64,000 bases of DNA from Desulfobulbus sp. (GTDB taxonomy: Bacteria; Desulfobacterota; Desulfobulbia; Desulfobulbales; Desulfobulbaceae): positions 1 to 64,000 of the forward strand of contig JAITGO010000006.1 of the NCBI GenBank assembly GCA_031280615.1. Reading direction: 5' to 3'. Positions 26,309 to 36,551 of this stretch are shown piece by piece (the first letter of the stretch is position 1; the number at the start of each line of letters is the position of its first letter). The notes under the pieces are model-generated. The model did not search any database. It was not told the DNA's origin and was given only the letters and a program-made list of their open reading frames with translations. The translations under genes and the position numbers were made by a program.

Positions 26309-26952
26309 TCCGCAGCCACCGATTCGTTTGTTTGCCCGGCCTGGTGCTGGCAGCGTTTTTCGCGCTGGCGGGATGCAGCCAGTTCAACGGCACCCGCCTG
26401 GAGCCCCTGCTCGGCGGCGACGTCGATCTTGCCGCCCTGGGCGACGAGGTGGCGGCAACCCTTGCCAGCCAGCCGGTTCCGCCCCTCATGCCCAACCAGC
26501 CCGAACAGCCGATCCTGGTCACCACCTTGGTCAACAACGACAACCTCAACGACACCTCGAGTTTCGGCCGCACCTTTCAGAACAGCATTGCCGCCGGTTT
26601 TGCCAAACGGGCCTATTCGGTCAAGGAAATCAAGCTCCGCCGCGATTTGCTGGTGAAAAAGGACGAGGGCGAGTTCATGCTGACCCGCAACCTGCAGGAG
26701 ATGGCCGGCACCCAACGGGCCCAGGCCGTGGTGGTCGGCACCTATGCCTTGGCCAACCGGGTGATGTACCTTTCCGTCCGCCTGGTTTCGCCGCGCAACC
26801 AGGCGATCATCGGCGCCTATGAAGACAAGATCTATCTAGACGACAACAACCTGCGCCTGCTCGGGCTCAAATTCAAAGACGGCACCGATGAGGATCCCAT
26901 CCACCCGGTGCTGCCCCCCCGTCCGTCCGTCCTCGACAAGATCCTCTATTGA
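26305..26952 (+). CDS. FlgO-family lipoprotein
   Basis: A lipoprotein of 215 residues with lipobox LAGC (Cys about 24). The rest fits the FlgO domain: LGDEVAATLASQP, a LVNNDNLNDTSSFGR strand-turn, ISSIA-type helix with RAYSVKEIKLR, and a late AQAVVVGTYALANRVMYLSVRL. FlgO-type proteins are outer-membrane components linked to flagellar or envelope function in vibrios; no flagellar genes are near. Translationally coupled to the preceding lipoprotein gene. Confidence 0.72.
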   Translation: MIRSHRFVCLPGLVLAAFFALAGCSQFNGTRLEPLLGGDVDLAALGDEVAATLASQPVPPLMPNQPEQPILVTTLVNNDNLNDTSSFGRTFQNSIAAGFAKRAYSVKEIKLRRDLLVKKDEGEFMLTRNLQEMAGTQRAQAVVVGTYALANRVMYLSVRLVSPRNQAIIGAYEDKIYLDDNNLRLLGLKFKDGTDEDPIHPVLPPRPSVLDKILY

Positions 26953-27118
26953 CCGACCGCGTTTGACTGCCCGCCTTTAGCTACAGGCTTTGGCTAGGGC
27001 AGGGGACCGGCAGTTTTTTATCGTCAAATTGGCCGCCGGCAAGCAGCTGTCGCCATGGCGGAATTTCTCTCTGTCGCGAAACGAAATACTCCAACCATCT
27101 CGCATCGGTCCGGAAAGA

Positions 27119-30100
27119 TTAAAAAGTGACCACCTCGGCTCCCTTGGCCAAGGCGATCAACTCCTGCCGCCAGGTAACCCCGCCGAGCGCCTCGGCCAGC
27201 AGCACGGCCAGATGCCTGGGCTCGATACCGAGATCGCGGTTGCGGCCCAGGCCGGAGATGCATGACGGGCAGTTGGTGGCAACGATACGTCGAGCCGGCT
27301 TGTCGGCGGTGATGCCGGCGGTGGCGGCCAGGAGATGGTCGCTTTTGCGCTTCAGCATGGCTCCGGCGATATCCGGCCGGGACAAGGCCAGGGTGCCGGC
27401 CTCGGAACAGCAACCGGGCACTGCGATGGCATCGGCCCCGAGCCGCCGCAGCATCAACTCTCCCTCTCCCTGGAGGGAATCGTGGCAGGGGGCGTGATAG
27501 AGAATCGGGGCCGTGCCCGTGCCCGGAAATCGTTCCGGCGCCAATTCAAGCACGAAATAGGCGACATCGACCAGATTGCTACCGAAAATCGCCTCGGCAC
27601 CCAACTCGCGCAGTGCCTCGCGGCAGGTGCCGCAACTGACGATCACTCCGTCGAAACTGATATAGCCGAGCATCTCCCGGATCTGGCTGAGCACGATGGT
27701 GTCGCGCAAGGTCACGTCGCTGTGCATTCTGGCCTTGGCATTGGCCTTGGCCGGAAAGCCGCAGCACAGGTGGGCCGGCGGCAGCACCACCCGCACCCCG
27801 GTGGCGAGCAGGCTGTAGATGGCGGCCTCGGCAATGATGCCGTACAACCGTTCCGAACCGCAGCCGGGAAAATAAAAAACAGTCTTGCGGACCGCACCCT
27901 TCGGGGCGAGCAACAGCGCTTGGTTGAGCGACGTTGCCGGCAGAATGCTGCGTAGCGTTTTTTTCGAGGGCGGCATCATCGGGGCCTTGAGCAGGCTGAC
28001 CAGCCGCCACGGCCGCGAGGCCATCCCGGCGGGCGCCCGTTGCAGCATTTCGACTCCGAACCGCTGCATTCTGGCTCCCCACTCGACCACGGTTTTGCGG
28101 AAGATGAGGTTGTAGACCCGGTTCCTGGTTTTGAGATAGTGGAGCGACATCCGAGTGGGCAGGGGGGTGTGCTTGTAGCCGCGTTCGCTGAGAATTCCAC
28201 GTTCGAGAATGGACACCTGGGCGGTATCGATGTCCACCGGGCACGGTTTGAGGCATTTGCCGCACAGGGTGCAGTGGTCGGCGATCTGTTCCAGGTTCTT
28301 CAACTGGTCAAAGCGCGGGAAATGCGAGCGCTGCATGTCGTAGAGCAGGGCCTCGATCAAGGAGCCGATGGCCAGGTTCTTGTTGCGGGGATGGAAGAAC
28401 AGGGTGCTGCCCGGATAGAAAACGCAGCAGTCGGCCTTGCATTTGCCGCAGCGGATACATTTCGAGATCCTGGCAGCCAAGGTTTCCAGGGAACCGTGCT
28501 GGAGGATGCGGGCTTCCAGCTCCAGCAGGTTGAAGGACGGGGTGAAGACCTTGTCGATGATGTCGGCATCGTTCAGCTTGCCGGGGTTCATTATCCCGGC
28601 CGGGTCCACCTGGCTGCGGTAGGCGTCCAACCGCTCGACCAGGTGGCGGTCGAGGAACTTCATCTTGGTGATGCCGATGCCATGCTCGCCGCTGACCACG
28701 CCGCCCAAGGCCACGGCCTTGGCCATGACCGCGTCGGCGGTTTCGGCCGCCCGCTGCATCATGGCCCGGTCGTTGGAAAAGACCGGGATGTTGACATGGA
28801 CATTGCCGTCGCCGGCGTGCATGTGGGTGGCGATGACGATCCGCCGTTGCCGGCCCGCCTCGACGATACGGCCGATCTGGGCGCTGATCCGGGGATAGCC
28901 GCGAAAGAGCTGCAACAGGTCGTCGATCAGCCTTTTAAGATGGAGTTCGGCGCGAACCGCTCCGATGCCACCCTCACCCAAGCCGGCCAGGGCAGCGGCA
29001 CACAGTTCCGCCGCTTTGGGAATCTTGGCCTCCAGCCAATCGGGGTCCTCGACCGGTTCGGCGATCTGCAGGTAGGCCAAGAGTTCGTGTACCGCGTTTT
29101 GCTGGTTGTAGCGATCCTCCTCGAGGTTGACGGCATCGACGAAGCGGGCGAATTCGGCCAGGGTGGGCAGCGGCAGCACGATGTCTTCGTTGAGTTTGAA
29201 GGCATTGGTGCGGGCGGCGATGGCACCCAGCCGTTTGCGGTCGCGCCAGAAACGGCTGGCCTCGTCGGCGTCGCTGGCCACGAAGGTCTCGGTGTTGGCG
29301 TAGCGCTCCAAAAGTCTGAGCAAGGCGGCCTTGCCCCGCAGGATCTGCTCGGTGGTGTGGCCGACCATGTCGATCAGCAGCACCGCCTTGGGCGCCTCGC
29401 TGCGGGCCGCCTTGAATTTGTAGTTGATCGCCCGAATGTATTCCTCGTCGAAATGTTCAAGCGCCATCAGGGCCTCCTCGCCCCGGTTGACGAACTGTTC
29501 CGAAATCTCGACGATCACTCGACTGGCCTCGTCCATGTCCGGCCCGAAAAACTCGAGACAGAAGGTCAACTTCTTGGCATAGGCGGGATAGAGAATGAAT
29601 TCGGCGGAGGTGATCACCCCGTCGGTGCCCTCCTTCTGTACGCCGGGCAGCCCGCCCAGGGCCTTGTTGGTGATGTCCTTCCACAGTCCTTTCTTGCGGA
29701 TTTCATCGCCGCGCAGCTCCACGGTCCGCACCAAGGCACCCTGGCCGTCGAACACCTCGAACACTACCTGGTCGTCCGGCATGATCTTGCGCATGGGATG
29801 CCGCGCCCGCCGCACAGTCAGCAAACCGGTGCCGGGCATGGCAATGGTGTAGGCCACGATGTTGTCGATGGCCGTGCCCCATAGAACCGCAGTCTTGCCG
29901 CCGGCATTCTCGGAAATGTTGCCGCCGATGGTCGAGGCCCAGGCACTGGTCGGGTCGGTGGCGAACACCAACCCGCGCTGCTCGGCGTAATGCATCGCGT
30001 CCTGGGTGATGACCCCGGATTCGAGCCGGAGCACCGGCATGTGGTCGGTGGTGCCGTCCTCGCGGGGCAGGGAACGCTGCTCGATGCCATGGATGCGGTT

Positions 30101-30775
30101 GAGCTTTTCGGTGTTGATCATGACGCAGCCGGCGTGGACCGGCACCGCGCCGCCGGTCAGGCCGGTACCGCCGCCCCGGGGAATCGCGTGCAGGCCCTGG
30201 CTGGCGATGGCGGCCAGCAGGGCAGGGACTCGATCTTCCCGGTCGGGTCGGACCACCGCCACCGGCAGATGCAGGCGCCAGTCGGTTGCGTCGGTGGCAT
30301 GGCTGATCAGGCTGAAGGGATCGAAACAGACGTTGTCCGGGCCGATGATCGCGCCCAACCGTTTGCGGATCGCGTTCCTGGTTCTCGGGGCGCTGCCGAT
30401 TTCCCGGTGCAGTCCGCGCATCCGCTCGCGGCAGAGGCGAACCAGGTTGACCACCTTGTCGGTCCGACGCGGGTCGACCTTGACCTTTTTGGCGGTCTCC
30501 TCGATCAGGTCGAGATCCTGCTTCATGGTGCGGAAGAACGACCGGCGCCGGTGGGGCGAATCGATCAATTCCTGAAAGAGGAAGGGATTGCGCTGAAGGA
30601 TGAACAGATCGCCGATGCAGCGCATGACCAGCCGGGCCGAACGGCCGGTGGCGCGTTGGCTGCGGAGTTCCTCCAGATCGTCCCAAACGGCGGAACCGAA
30701 GAGGTGATTGATGATCAGCCGATCGTCGGCCGAAGTGAAATTATACGGGATTTCGCGGTAATTTATGGAGTCCAT
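27119..30775 (-). CDS. D-lactate/2-hydroxyacid dehydrogenase: FAD-linked oxidase fused to Fe-S and CCG domains
   Basis: A large protein of 1218 residues. After an N-terminal helical extension of about 150 residues, the FAD_binding_4 domain shows PRGGGTGLTGGAVP and GGNISENAGGK, then the FAD-oxidase C-domain with HAGDGNVHVNI and GGVVSGEHGIG. The last 400 residues are a GlpC/HdrD-like half: CIRCGKCKADC and CTLCGKCLKPCP clusters, then CCG-type cysteines (HLCCGFPAK, VSCGTC, APCHDS, PGCCSEAG, ATNCPSC). Likely a cytoplasmic or membrane-facing lactate or glycolate oxidation enzyme that passes electrons to the quinone pool or a partner Hdr-like acceptor. It is a monocistronic fusion where relatives use two or three genes. 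Confidence 0.85.
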   Translation of the reverse strand: MDSINYREIPYNFTSADDRLIINHLFGSAVWDDLEELRSQRATGRSARLVMRCIGDLFILQRNPFLFQELIDSPHRRRSFFRTMKQDLDLIEETAKKVKVDPRRTDKVVNLVRLCRERMRGLHREIGSAPRTRNAIRKRLGAIIGPDNVCFDPFSLISHATDATDWRLHLPVAVVRPDREDRVPALLAAIASQGLHAIPRGGGTGLTGGAVPVHAGCVMINTEKLNRIHGIEQRSLPREDGTTDHMPVLRLESGVITQDAMHYAEQRGLVFATDPTSAWASTIGGNISENAGGKTAVLWGTAIDNIVAYTIAMPGTGLLTVRRARHPMRKIMPDDQVVFEVFDGQGALVRTVELRGDEIRKKGLWKDITNKALGGLPGVQKEGTDGVITSAEFILYPAYAKKLTFCLEFFGPDMDEASRVIVEISEQFVNRGEEALMALEHFDEEYIRAINYKFKAARSEAPKAVLLIDMVGHTTEQILRGKAALLRLLERYANTETFVASDADEASRFWRDRKRLGAIAARTNAFKLNEDIVLPLPTLAEFARFVDAVNLEEDRYNQQNAVHELLAYLQIAEPVEDPDWLEAKIPKAAELCAAALAGLGEGGIGAVRAELHLKRLIDDLLQLFRGYPRISAQIGRIVEAGRQRRIVIATHMHAGDGNVHVNIPVFSNDRAMMQRAAETADAVMAKAVALGGVVSGEHGIGITKMKFLDRHLVERLDAYRSQVDPAGIMNPGKLNDADIIDKVFTPSFNLLELEARILQHGSLETLAARISKCIRCGKCKADCCVFYPGSTLFFHPRNKNLAIGSLIEALLYDMQRSHFPRFDQLKNLEQIADHCTLCGKCLKPCPVDIDTAQVSILERGILSERGYKHTPLPTRMSLHYLKTRNRVYNLIFRKTVVEWGARMQRFGVEMLQRAPAGMASRPWRLVSLLKAPMMPPSKKTLRSILPATSLNQALLLAPKGAVRKTVFYFPGCGSERLYGIIAEAAIYSLLATGVRVVLPPAHLCCGFPAKANAKARMHSDVTLRDTIVLSQIREMLGYISFDGVIVSCGTCREALRELGAEAIFGSNLVDVAYFVLELAPERFPGTGTAPILYHAPCHDSLQGEGELMLRRLGADAIAVPGCCSEAGTLALSRPDIAGAMLKRKSDHLLAATAGITADKPARRIVATNCPSCISGLGRNRDLGIEPRHLAVLLAEALGGVTWRQELIALAKGAEVVTF

Positions 30776-30986
30776 ACGAGTTGCCTGCTGGGATCGACAT
30801 TGAGGCGCAAAAAGCGGCGTAATGTCGAAAAGCGCCTTGGGCGCCATGAGCTGAAAAAAACGAAAAGCGCCTGGGAATACGCCAAAAAAGGTTTGCACCG
30901 AGATGCGGACCAAAACTTCTTAACTACCACACCGCAGGCAGCCCTGCAAATACTTCGCGTTGTGCCGGTACGGCCGGCCGCGCGTT

Positions 30987-33008
30987 TTACGCGGAATCGA
31001 GCGCCACCTGGGCGACCTGTTCGCCGGATCGGGGTTCAGGAACCGGTTCGGGGAAGACGAAGCGGGTCCGGAAGGCATCCCTGGCCTTGCCGGAGCCGAT
31101 CAGCGCCACCTGGTCCTTTTCCTGAAAGCGGTACTGCGGTCCGGGATTGGGCTCCAGGCGGCCGCCGCGGAGCACGCCGACCACCGAGGCTCCGGTCCTC
31201 TTGCGAATCTCGGATTCGCCGATGGTCCGGTCGAGCAGGGAGCTGTCCGCCGGCAGTGCCAGCCATTCCAGGTCGAATTGCTGCTCGGCCCCGCGAAACT
31301 GGGCCAGGGTCTGGTACGAGCTCTCCTGGTTGATCCGGCTGGAATAGTATTCACGGCGCAGGCTTTCCGTTTGGCGATGGATTTCGGTCACCGGCACATT
31401 GAGGACCAGCAGGGCCTGGCGGGTCATTTCCAGCCCTGCCTCGAGTTCGGGGTAGACCAGGTCGGTCACCGCCAGTTCGTTGAAGACATCGAGGAAATCC
31501 GGGTCGGAAAGCCGGGCCACCATCGGCAGGGTGCTGTTGATTTTGCGGGCATGGCCGACAATGGCCTGCGATTCGACCATGCCGGGAATGGTCACCACCA
31601 GCAGCGAGGCGGTGGCGATGGAGGCGGCGTTGAGTACGATCTCGTGGCTGGCGTCGCCATAGATCACCGCATAGCCGGCCAGCTTGGCCTGTTCGATCCG
31701 GCGCTGGTCGAGCTCGACGATCACGAAGGAGATGCCCAGCCGGTGCAAGCTGGTCGCGATCTGCAAGCCCACCCGGCCACCGCCGGCGATCACCACATGG
31801 TGCTCGAAGCCCTCGTCGGGGAAGTTGATCGATTCCAGCGCCTCTTTCTGGAACCATTTCTTTTTGATCGCGTACAGCCGGGAAGTCTGGCCCGAAACCA
31901 GGGGGGTCAGGATCATGGTGACCACGGCGGTGGTCAGGACCATGTTGTACAGATCCATGCTGATGGAGCCGGTCGACAGGCCGATCCGGGCAAGGACAAA
32001 GGAGAATTCACCCACCTGGAACAGGCCCAGGCCCACGGCCAGGGGAATGACGTTGCCGTAGCGGAACAGCCAGGCGATCGAGGCGAAAATACACCCCTTG
32101 CCCAGGCTGACCAGCAGCACCAGCAGCAGGACGGTGCCGAGATTGCGGAAGAGGAAACCGGGATCGAGCAGCATGCCCACCGAGGCGAAAAAGAGCAGGC
32201 CGAACACATCGCGCAAGGGGATGATGTCGCTTAGAGCCTGGTGGCCGTAGTCGGACTCGTTGAGCACCATGCCGGCGATAAAGGCGCCCAGGGCAAAGGA
32301 CAGGCCGACCAGGTAGGTGATGTAGCCGATGCCCAGGCCGATGGCGATGATGGCCAGAAGAAACAACTCGCGGGAACCGAGCTTGGCGATCTGCCGCATC
32401 AACCACGGCAGCAGCTTGATGCCGAGCACGAACATGCAGGTCAGAAACAGGGCGGCCTTGACCGCTGCCTGGCCGAGCGAGGTCATGCCGGCCGCCGGGT
32501 CGTTCATCAGCGGCAGAATGATCATCATCGGCACCACCGCCAGGTCTTGGACGATCAGCATGCCGATCATCACCTTGCTCGACAAAGTGCCGAGCCAGCC
32601 TTGGTTCATCAGGGTCTTGAGCAGCACCATGGTGGAGGACAGGGAAATGAGGGCGCCGAACCAAATACAGGTCTTGTGGTCCCACCCCATCAGCCGACCG
32701 ATGCCGATGCCGAGGGCGATGGTGAGCGTCAGTTGGAGCACGGTGCCGATCAAGGCGACCCATTTGACCGGTTTCAGGTCGTTGTGCGAGAATTCCAGCC
32801 CCAGGGCAAACAGCAGAAGCCCCACGCCGATCTCGGCCAACAGTTCGATTTCGTGGATTTCCTTGATGGTGAGCCCGCCGGTGTGCGGCCCGAGAATCAC
32901 CCCGGCCAGAATGTAGCCGAGGATAAGCGGCTGGCGCAGCCGCTGCATGAGAAGGCCGCAGAAAAAAGCGGCAAGGACTACAAGAATGATATCGGTGGCA
33001 ATGCCCAT
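30987..33008 (-). CDS. KefB-type monovalent cation:proton antiporter with TrkA domains
   Basis: A membrane transporter of 673 residues. It has a Na_H_exchanger domain with about 12 helices (1-385), a TrkA-N (RCK-N) domain starting [20 protein letters not shown], and a TrkA-C domain near the C-terminus ([18 protein letters not shown]). The RCK domains bind NAD(H) and ligand and gate transport, so it is a K+/H+ or Na+/H+ antiporter regulated by the cell's nucleotide or redox state. The ATG at 33008 precedes the first helix; upstream in-frame starts add an unlikely N-terminus. Confidence 0.88.
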   Translation of the reverse strand: MGIATDIILVVLAAFFCGLLMQRLRQPLILGYILAGVILGPHTGGLTIKEIHEIELLAEIGVGLLLFALGLEFSHNDLKPVKWVALIGTVLQLTLTIALGIGIGRLMGWDHKTCIWFGALISLSSTMVLLKTLMNQGWLGTLSSKVMIGMLIVQDLAVVPMMIILPLMNDPAAGMTSLGQAAVKAALFLTCMFVLGIKLLPWLMRQIAKLGSRELFLLAIIAIGLGIGYITYLVGLSFALGAFIAGMVLNESDYGHQALSDIIPLRDVFGLLFFASVGMLLDPGFLFRNLGTVLLLVLLVSLGKGCIFASIAWLFRYGNVIPLAVGLGLFQVGEFSFVLARIGLSTGSISMDLYNMVLTTAVVTMILTPLVSGQTSRLYAIKKKWFQKEALESINFPDEGFEHHVVIAGGGRVGLQIATSLHRLGISFVIVELDQRRIEQAKLAGYAVIYGDASHEIVLNAASIATASLLVVTIPGMVESQAIVGHARKINSTLPMVARLSDPDFLDVFNELAVTDLVYPELEAGLEMTRQALLVLNVPVTEIHRQTESLRREYYSSRINQESSYQTLAQFRGAEQQFDLEWLALPADSSLLDRTIGESEIRKRTGASVVGVLRGGRLEPNPGPQYRFQEKDQVALIGSGKARDAFRTRFVFPEPVPEPRSGEQVAQVALDSA

Positions 33009-33236
33009 GAAGCCAATCCAGTAAATGAATGAAAAAAGCACCCGCGATCGAGGGGTGGCAATCGGTGCCGGGAATATACCAGAGGCCGGAAAAGGGCGAT
33101 AGAAGATTCCCGACTTAGGATCGAATTCAAACTGAACCGGGGTGATTTTTCGGGAAAATTTCGTGGGGAAAAATGTCTGCAATCCGGCGAAGGGGCCGAG
33201 GTCGGATTCTGTGAAAAAAAGCGTATCCGCGAGCCT

Positions 33237-33782
33237 TCAGTAGCGGTTGCGGCTGCTCATGGTTTCGGTGGATTTCCTGTGCTTGGGTCTGAGAGGATCG
33301 TCCGGCGCGGCATAGCCAACGCTGATCAAAAGCCCGATCCGTTTGGAATCGGGGATGCGTAACAACCGCTTGATCGCGGTCTCGTCGAACCAGCCGAGCA
33401 TGCAGGTACCCAGCCCCAGTTCGGCGGCCTGCAGGCAGAAATGGCTGGCGGCGATGCCGATGTCGATCAAGGGAAAATCCCGGTTTTTCAACCAGGCGCC
33501 GATCTGGGTGACCGCCCTGGGCCGTTCGACGACCAGCACCGCCAGCGCCGGGGCCTGGGGGACGAACTTGTTGAACGAGACCAGGGCGCTGTAGGTGGCC
33601 AGCGCCACCTGGTCTTTGAGGGCCGAGTCGGTGACCATGATCAGCCGCCAGGGCTGCGAGTTGGAGGCCGACGGCGCCAGGCGGACCGCCTCGATCAGTT
33701 GCTCCAGCTTTTCCTGTTCGACCGGGCGGTCGGCATAGGTGCGGACACTTTGTCGGTGCTTGATCAGTTCGGCAAACAGCAT
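33237..33782 (-). CDS. Nitroreductase-family flavoprotein
   Basis: An FMN enzyme of 181 residues, a short member of the nitroreductase family. Signature parts are IKHRQSVRTYADRPV near the N-terminus, RLAPSASNSQPWRL (FMN-phosphate side), and the AAELGLGTCMLGWF segment (about 118-131). It reduces nitro compounds, quinones or flavins with NAD(P)H or ferredoxin. I start at ATG 33782 because GAGGA lies 6 nt ahead; ATG 33788 abuts that site. The gene runs towards the KefB-type gene and away from iorA. Confidence 0.85.
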   Translation of the reverse strand: MLFAELIKHRQSVRTYADRPVEQEKLEQLIEAVRLAPSASNSQPWRLIMVTDSALKDQVALATYSALVSFNKFVPQAPALAVLVVERPRAVTQIGAWLKNRDFPLIDIGIAASHFCLQAAELGLGTCMLGWFDETAIKRLLRIPDSKRIGLLISVGYAAPDDPLRPKHRKSTETMSSRNRY

Positions 33783-34062
33783 AGACATTCCTCGAAACGA
33801 TGGGCCAGGGGAAAAAACGAATGGGACGCCGAACTCAGCACCATACCAGAATGCGGCGGGAAACAAAACCAAAGGAACGCCGGAAAAAGACCGATGGCGC
33901 TCTGCGTCGGCCCTTTTTCCCGTAGCCGCCGAGGATGATTTTTTCGGTGTTTTCCGGGGAATTTGTGCTACATTTGTGGTGCCATGGGACAAAAAAACGC
34001 GCGCCGGGTTTGATGGCCGGTTGCGCCCCGATGCACGCTCGTCAAACCGGAGGAGAAAACCG

Positions 34063-35961
34063 ATGAAGAACATGGGCGGCATGCTGCTTACCACCACGCC
34101 TTTTTCCGAAATCGTCATGGGCAACACCGCCTTGGTCCGGGCCATGGTCGAGGCGGGCACCAGGGTGGTGACCTCCTATCCCGGCTCGCCCACGCCGGAA
34201 ATCGCCACTGCCATCCAGTCGATTCCGCCGGACAAACGGCCTTTTTACTTCGAATTTTCCACCAACGAGAAGGTGGCCGCCGAAGTGGCCTTCGGTGCCT
34301 CGATCAACGGCCACCTAGCCACGGTTTTTTTCAAGAGCGTCGGGCTCAACGTGGCGGCGGACTCTTTTGTCCAGTTCAGCCTGATGCACTGCCTCGGCGG
34401 CCTGGTGGTCGTGTTGGGCGACGATCCGGGCGCCAATTCCTCGCAAAACGAACAGGATAACCGCCATTACGCCCGAATGAGCTACACCCCGGTGCTGGAG
34501 CCGGCCAATCCCACCGAGGTGTACGAGTATTACCTGGAGGCGGCAAACCTGGCGCGGGCCACCGCCAAGGCGATTATCCTCCGCCTGACCACCCATGTGT
34601 GCCACGCCAAGGAGCGGGTCGCGTTCAAGGGCTGGAGTCCGCCCGCTGCATACGACGACCAACCGCGGTTCGATCCGACGCGCGGCTCCTATATTCCCAT
34701 CACCGCCAGGGTTTTTCCTCCCAAGCGCGAGGCCCTGGCAGCCTTGGGTCGGGTCGAACGATGGGTGGACGAGCGGGGGCTGCACCGGGTGATCGGCAGC
34801 GGGGGCGAGCGCGGCCTCATCACCTCGGGGATGGTGGCCCTGTCGGCCCGGGAGGTGCTGGCCGAGGTGCCCGAGACGCTTGAAAAACCGGCCATCCTCA
34901 AGCTGGCCATGCCCTATCCGTTGCCGGTGCGGGCGATTGCCGAATTTCTTGCCGCCCATCGCGAGGTCAAGATCCTGGAAGAACTCGACGACAACCTGGA
35001 AAAGGAAATCAAGGCCCTGGCCTACGACCAGGGGCTGACCACCCGCATTATCGGCAAGAGCGAGCTGGACGACTGGGTGGGGGAATATACCCCGGACAAG
35101 GTTCGTGCCATCCTGCATCGGACCTGGCCCGACCTGGTGCCTGTCCCCCGGGTCGCAACCACGGCCATGCCGGTCCCGCTCCGGCCGGCCCAGATGTGTC
35201 CGGGTTGCGGCCACCGCAGCGCCTTTCACGCCATCAAGCAGGCCCTGCCCGCGGACGGCGCCATCACCGTGGCCGATATCGGCTGCCACACCCTGGGCTT
35301 TCAGGAACCCTACCGGATGGGCGAGGTCCTGCTCTGCATGGGTGCCTCCACCGGCATCGGCTCCGGCCTGTCCCTGTTCAACCACAGCCGACCGGTGGTG
35401 GCCTTTCTCGGCGATTCCACCTTTTTTCATGCCGGCCTTCCCGGCATCGTCAATGCCCTGTTCAACCGGCACAACCTGACCCTGGTACTCATGGAAAACG
35501 GCACCACCGCCATGACCGGCCATCAGGAGCACGCCGCCTCGGGCCGCAACGCCAACGGCCCGGTCGAGGCCATTCCGGTCCGGCGGGTGCTGGAGGGGTT
35601 GGGGGTGCGGAACATTTTCGAGGTCGACACCTACCGGCAAAAGGAACTGACCGAACTGATGCGTCAGGCCTTGGCGCAAGACGGTTTCAGCGTGGTCATT
35701 GCCCGCCATCCCTGCATGCTGCTGTTTACCCGCAACCAACGGAGAAAAAGCGGGTATCAAGCCCGCCATGTCCACATCGACCAGGGGACCTGCGCCCGGA
35801 TCCACACCTGCGTCCAGACCTTTGCCTGCCCCAGCTTCTCGCGGGCCGCCGACGGTTCGGTGAGCGTCAATCCCGAGCTGTGCATCGGCGACGGCTCCTG
35901 CATCCAAACCTGCCCGACCGGGGCGATCGCCCGTGCCGGCCAGGAAGGAGGAACGCCATGA
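34063..35961 (+). CDS. iorA: Indolepyruvate ferredoxin oxidoreductase alpha subunit
   Basis: A subunit of 632 residues that oxidises aryl 2-oxoacids from Trp, Phe and Tyr to acyl-CoA, reducing ferredoxin, or runs in reverse. It has the pyrimidine domain with VTSYPGSPTPEIA, the partner domain, ThDP domain with CPGCGHRSAFHAI and GDSTFFHAGLPG, and a C-terminal ferredoxin domain. Both C-terminal cluster motifs lack the second cysteine: CARIHTC and CIGDGSC with Ile or Asp instead. AGGAG lies 8 nt before the ATG. It overlaps iorB (ATGA). Confidence 0.92.
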   Translation: MKNMGGMLLTTTPFSEIVMGNTALVRAMVEAGTRVVTSYPGSPTPEIATAIQSIPPDKRPFYFEFSTNEKVAAEVAFGASINGHLATVFFKSVGLNVAADSFVQFSLMHCLGGLVVVLGDDPGANSSQNEQDNRHYARMSYTPVLEPANPTEVYEYYLEAANLARATAKAIILRLTTHVCHAKERVAFKGWSPPAAYDDQPRFDPTRGSYIPITARVFPPKREALAALGRVERWVDERGLHRVIGSGGERGLITSGMVALSAREVLAEVPETLEKPAILKLAMPYPLPVRAIAEFLAAHREVKILEELDDNLEKEIKALAYDQGLTTRIIGKSELDDWVGEYTPDKVRAILHRTWPDLVPVPRVATTAMPVPLRPAQMCPGCGHRSAFHAIKQALPADGAITVADIGCHTLGFQEPYRMGEVLLCMGASTGIGSGLSLFNHSRPVVAFLGDSTFFHAGLPGIVNALFNRHNLTLVLMENGTTAMTGHQEHAASGRNANGPVEAIPVRRVLEGLGVRNIFEVDTYRQKELTELMRQALAQDGFSVVIARHPCMLLFTRNQRRKSGYQARHVHIDQGTCARIHTCVQTFACPSFSRAADGSVSVNPELCIGDGSCIQTCPTGAIARAGQEGGTP

Positions 35962-36551
35962 AACCCTTTGCCATCTATCTGTGCGGCGTCGGCGGCCAGG
36001 GCATCGGCCTGCTCAGCGAAATCCTGCTGCGGGCGGCCGATTATGCCGGCTATGTCGCCAAGGCCGTGGACACCCATGGCCTGGCCCAACGCGGCGGGGT
36101 GGTGGTTTCCCATATTCGATTGGGCGAGACCGTGCATACCCCGCTCATTTCCGCCTACGGCGCCGATCTGGTGGTCGGGCTGGAACGGCACGAGGCCCTG
36201 CGTGGCGCCCAGGCCATGCTGCGGGATGGCGGGGCCCTGGTCTATTTCGACACGGTGCTGCAACCATTGGGCGTCCGCCTCGGGACCGAGGCCGAGATCA
36301 CCAACGCCGACGTGGACCGGGCCTGCGCCCCGCGCGGTATTGCCGTCCACCGGATGACCTGCCCCAACCTGGCCGATCCCCGGATGCAGAATATCGTGGT
36401 GCTCGGCCATCTCCATCTGCTCGGCCTGGTGGGCGAGGTTGCGGCCGAGCACTCGCTTCGGGCCATGGACGACCTGCTCGAAGGGTCGGCCCTGGCGGCC
36501 AATGTCGGCCTGTTCCGGTCGATTGCCGCCAACGACCGACAAACGCCATGA
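35958..36551 (+). CDS. iorB: Indolepyruvate ferredoxin oxidoreductase beta subunit
   Basis: The gamma-type subunit, 197 residues, partner of IorA. It shows CGVGGQGIGLLSEILLRAA at the start and HGLAQRGGVVVSHIR, the same fold as KorC. Coupled to iorA by overlap and to lepB downstream by overlap, giving iorA-iorB-lepB. Confidence 0.92.
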   Translation: MKPFAIYLCGVGGQGIGLLSEILLRAADYAGYVAKAVDTHGLAQRGGVVVSHIRLGETVHTPLISAYGADLVVGLERHEALRGAQAMLRDGGALVYFDTVLQPLGVRLGTEAEITNADVDRACAPRGIAVHRMTCPNLADPRMQNIVVLGHLHLLGLVGEVAAEHSLRAMDDLLEGSALAANVGLFRSIAANDRQTP

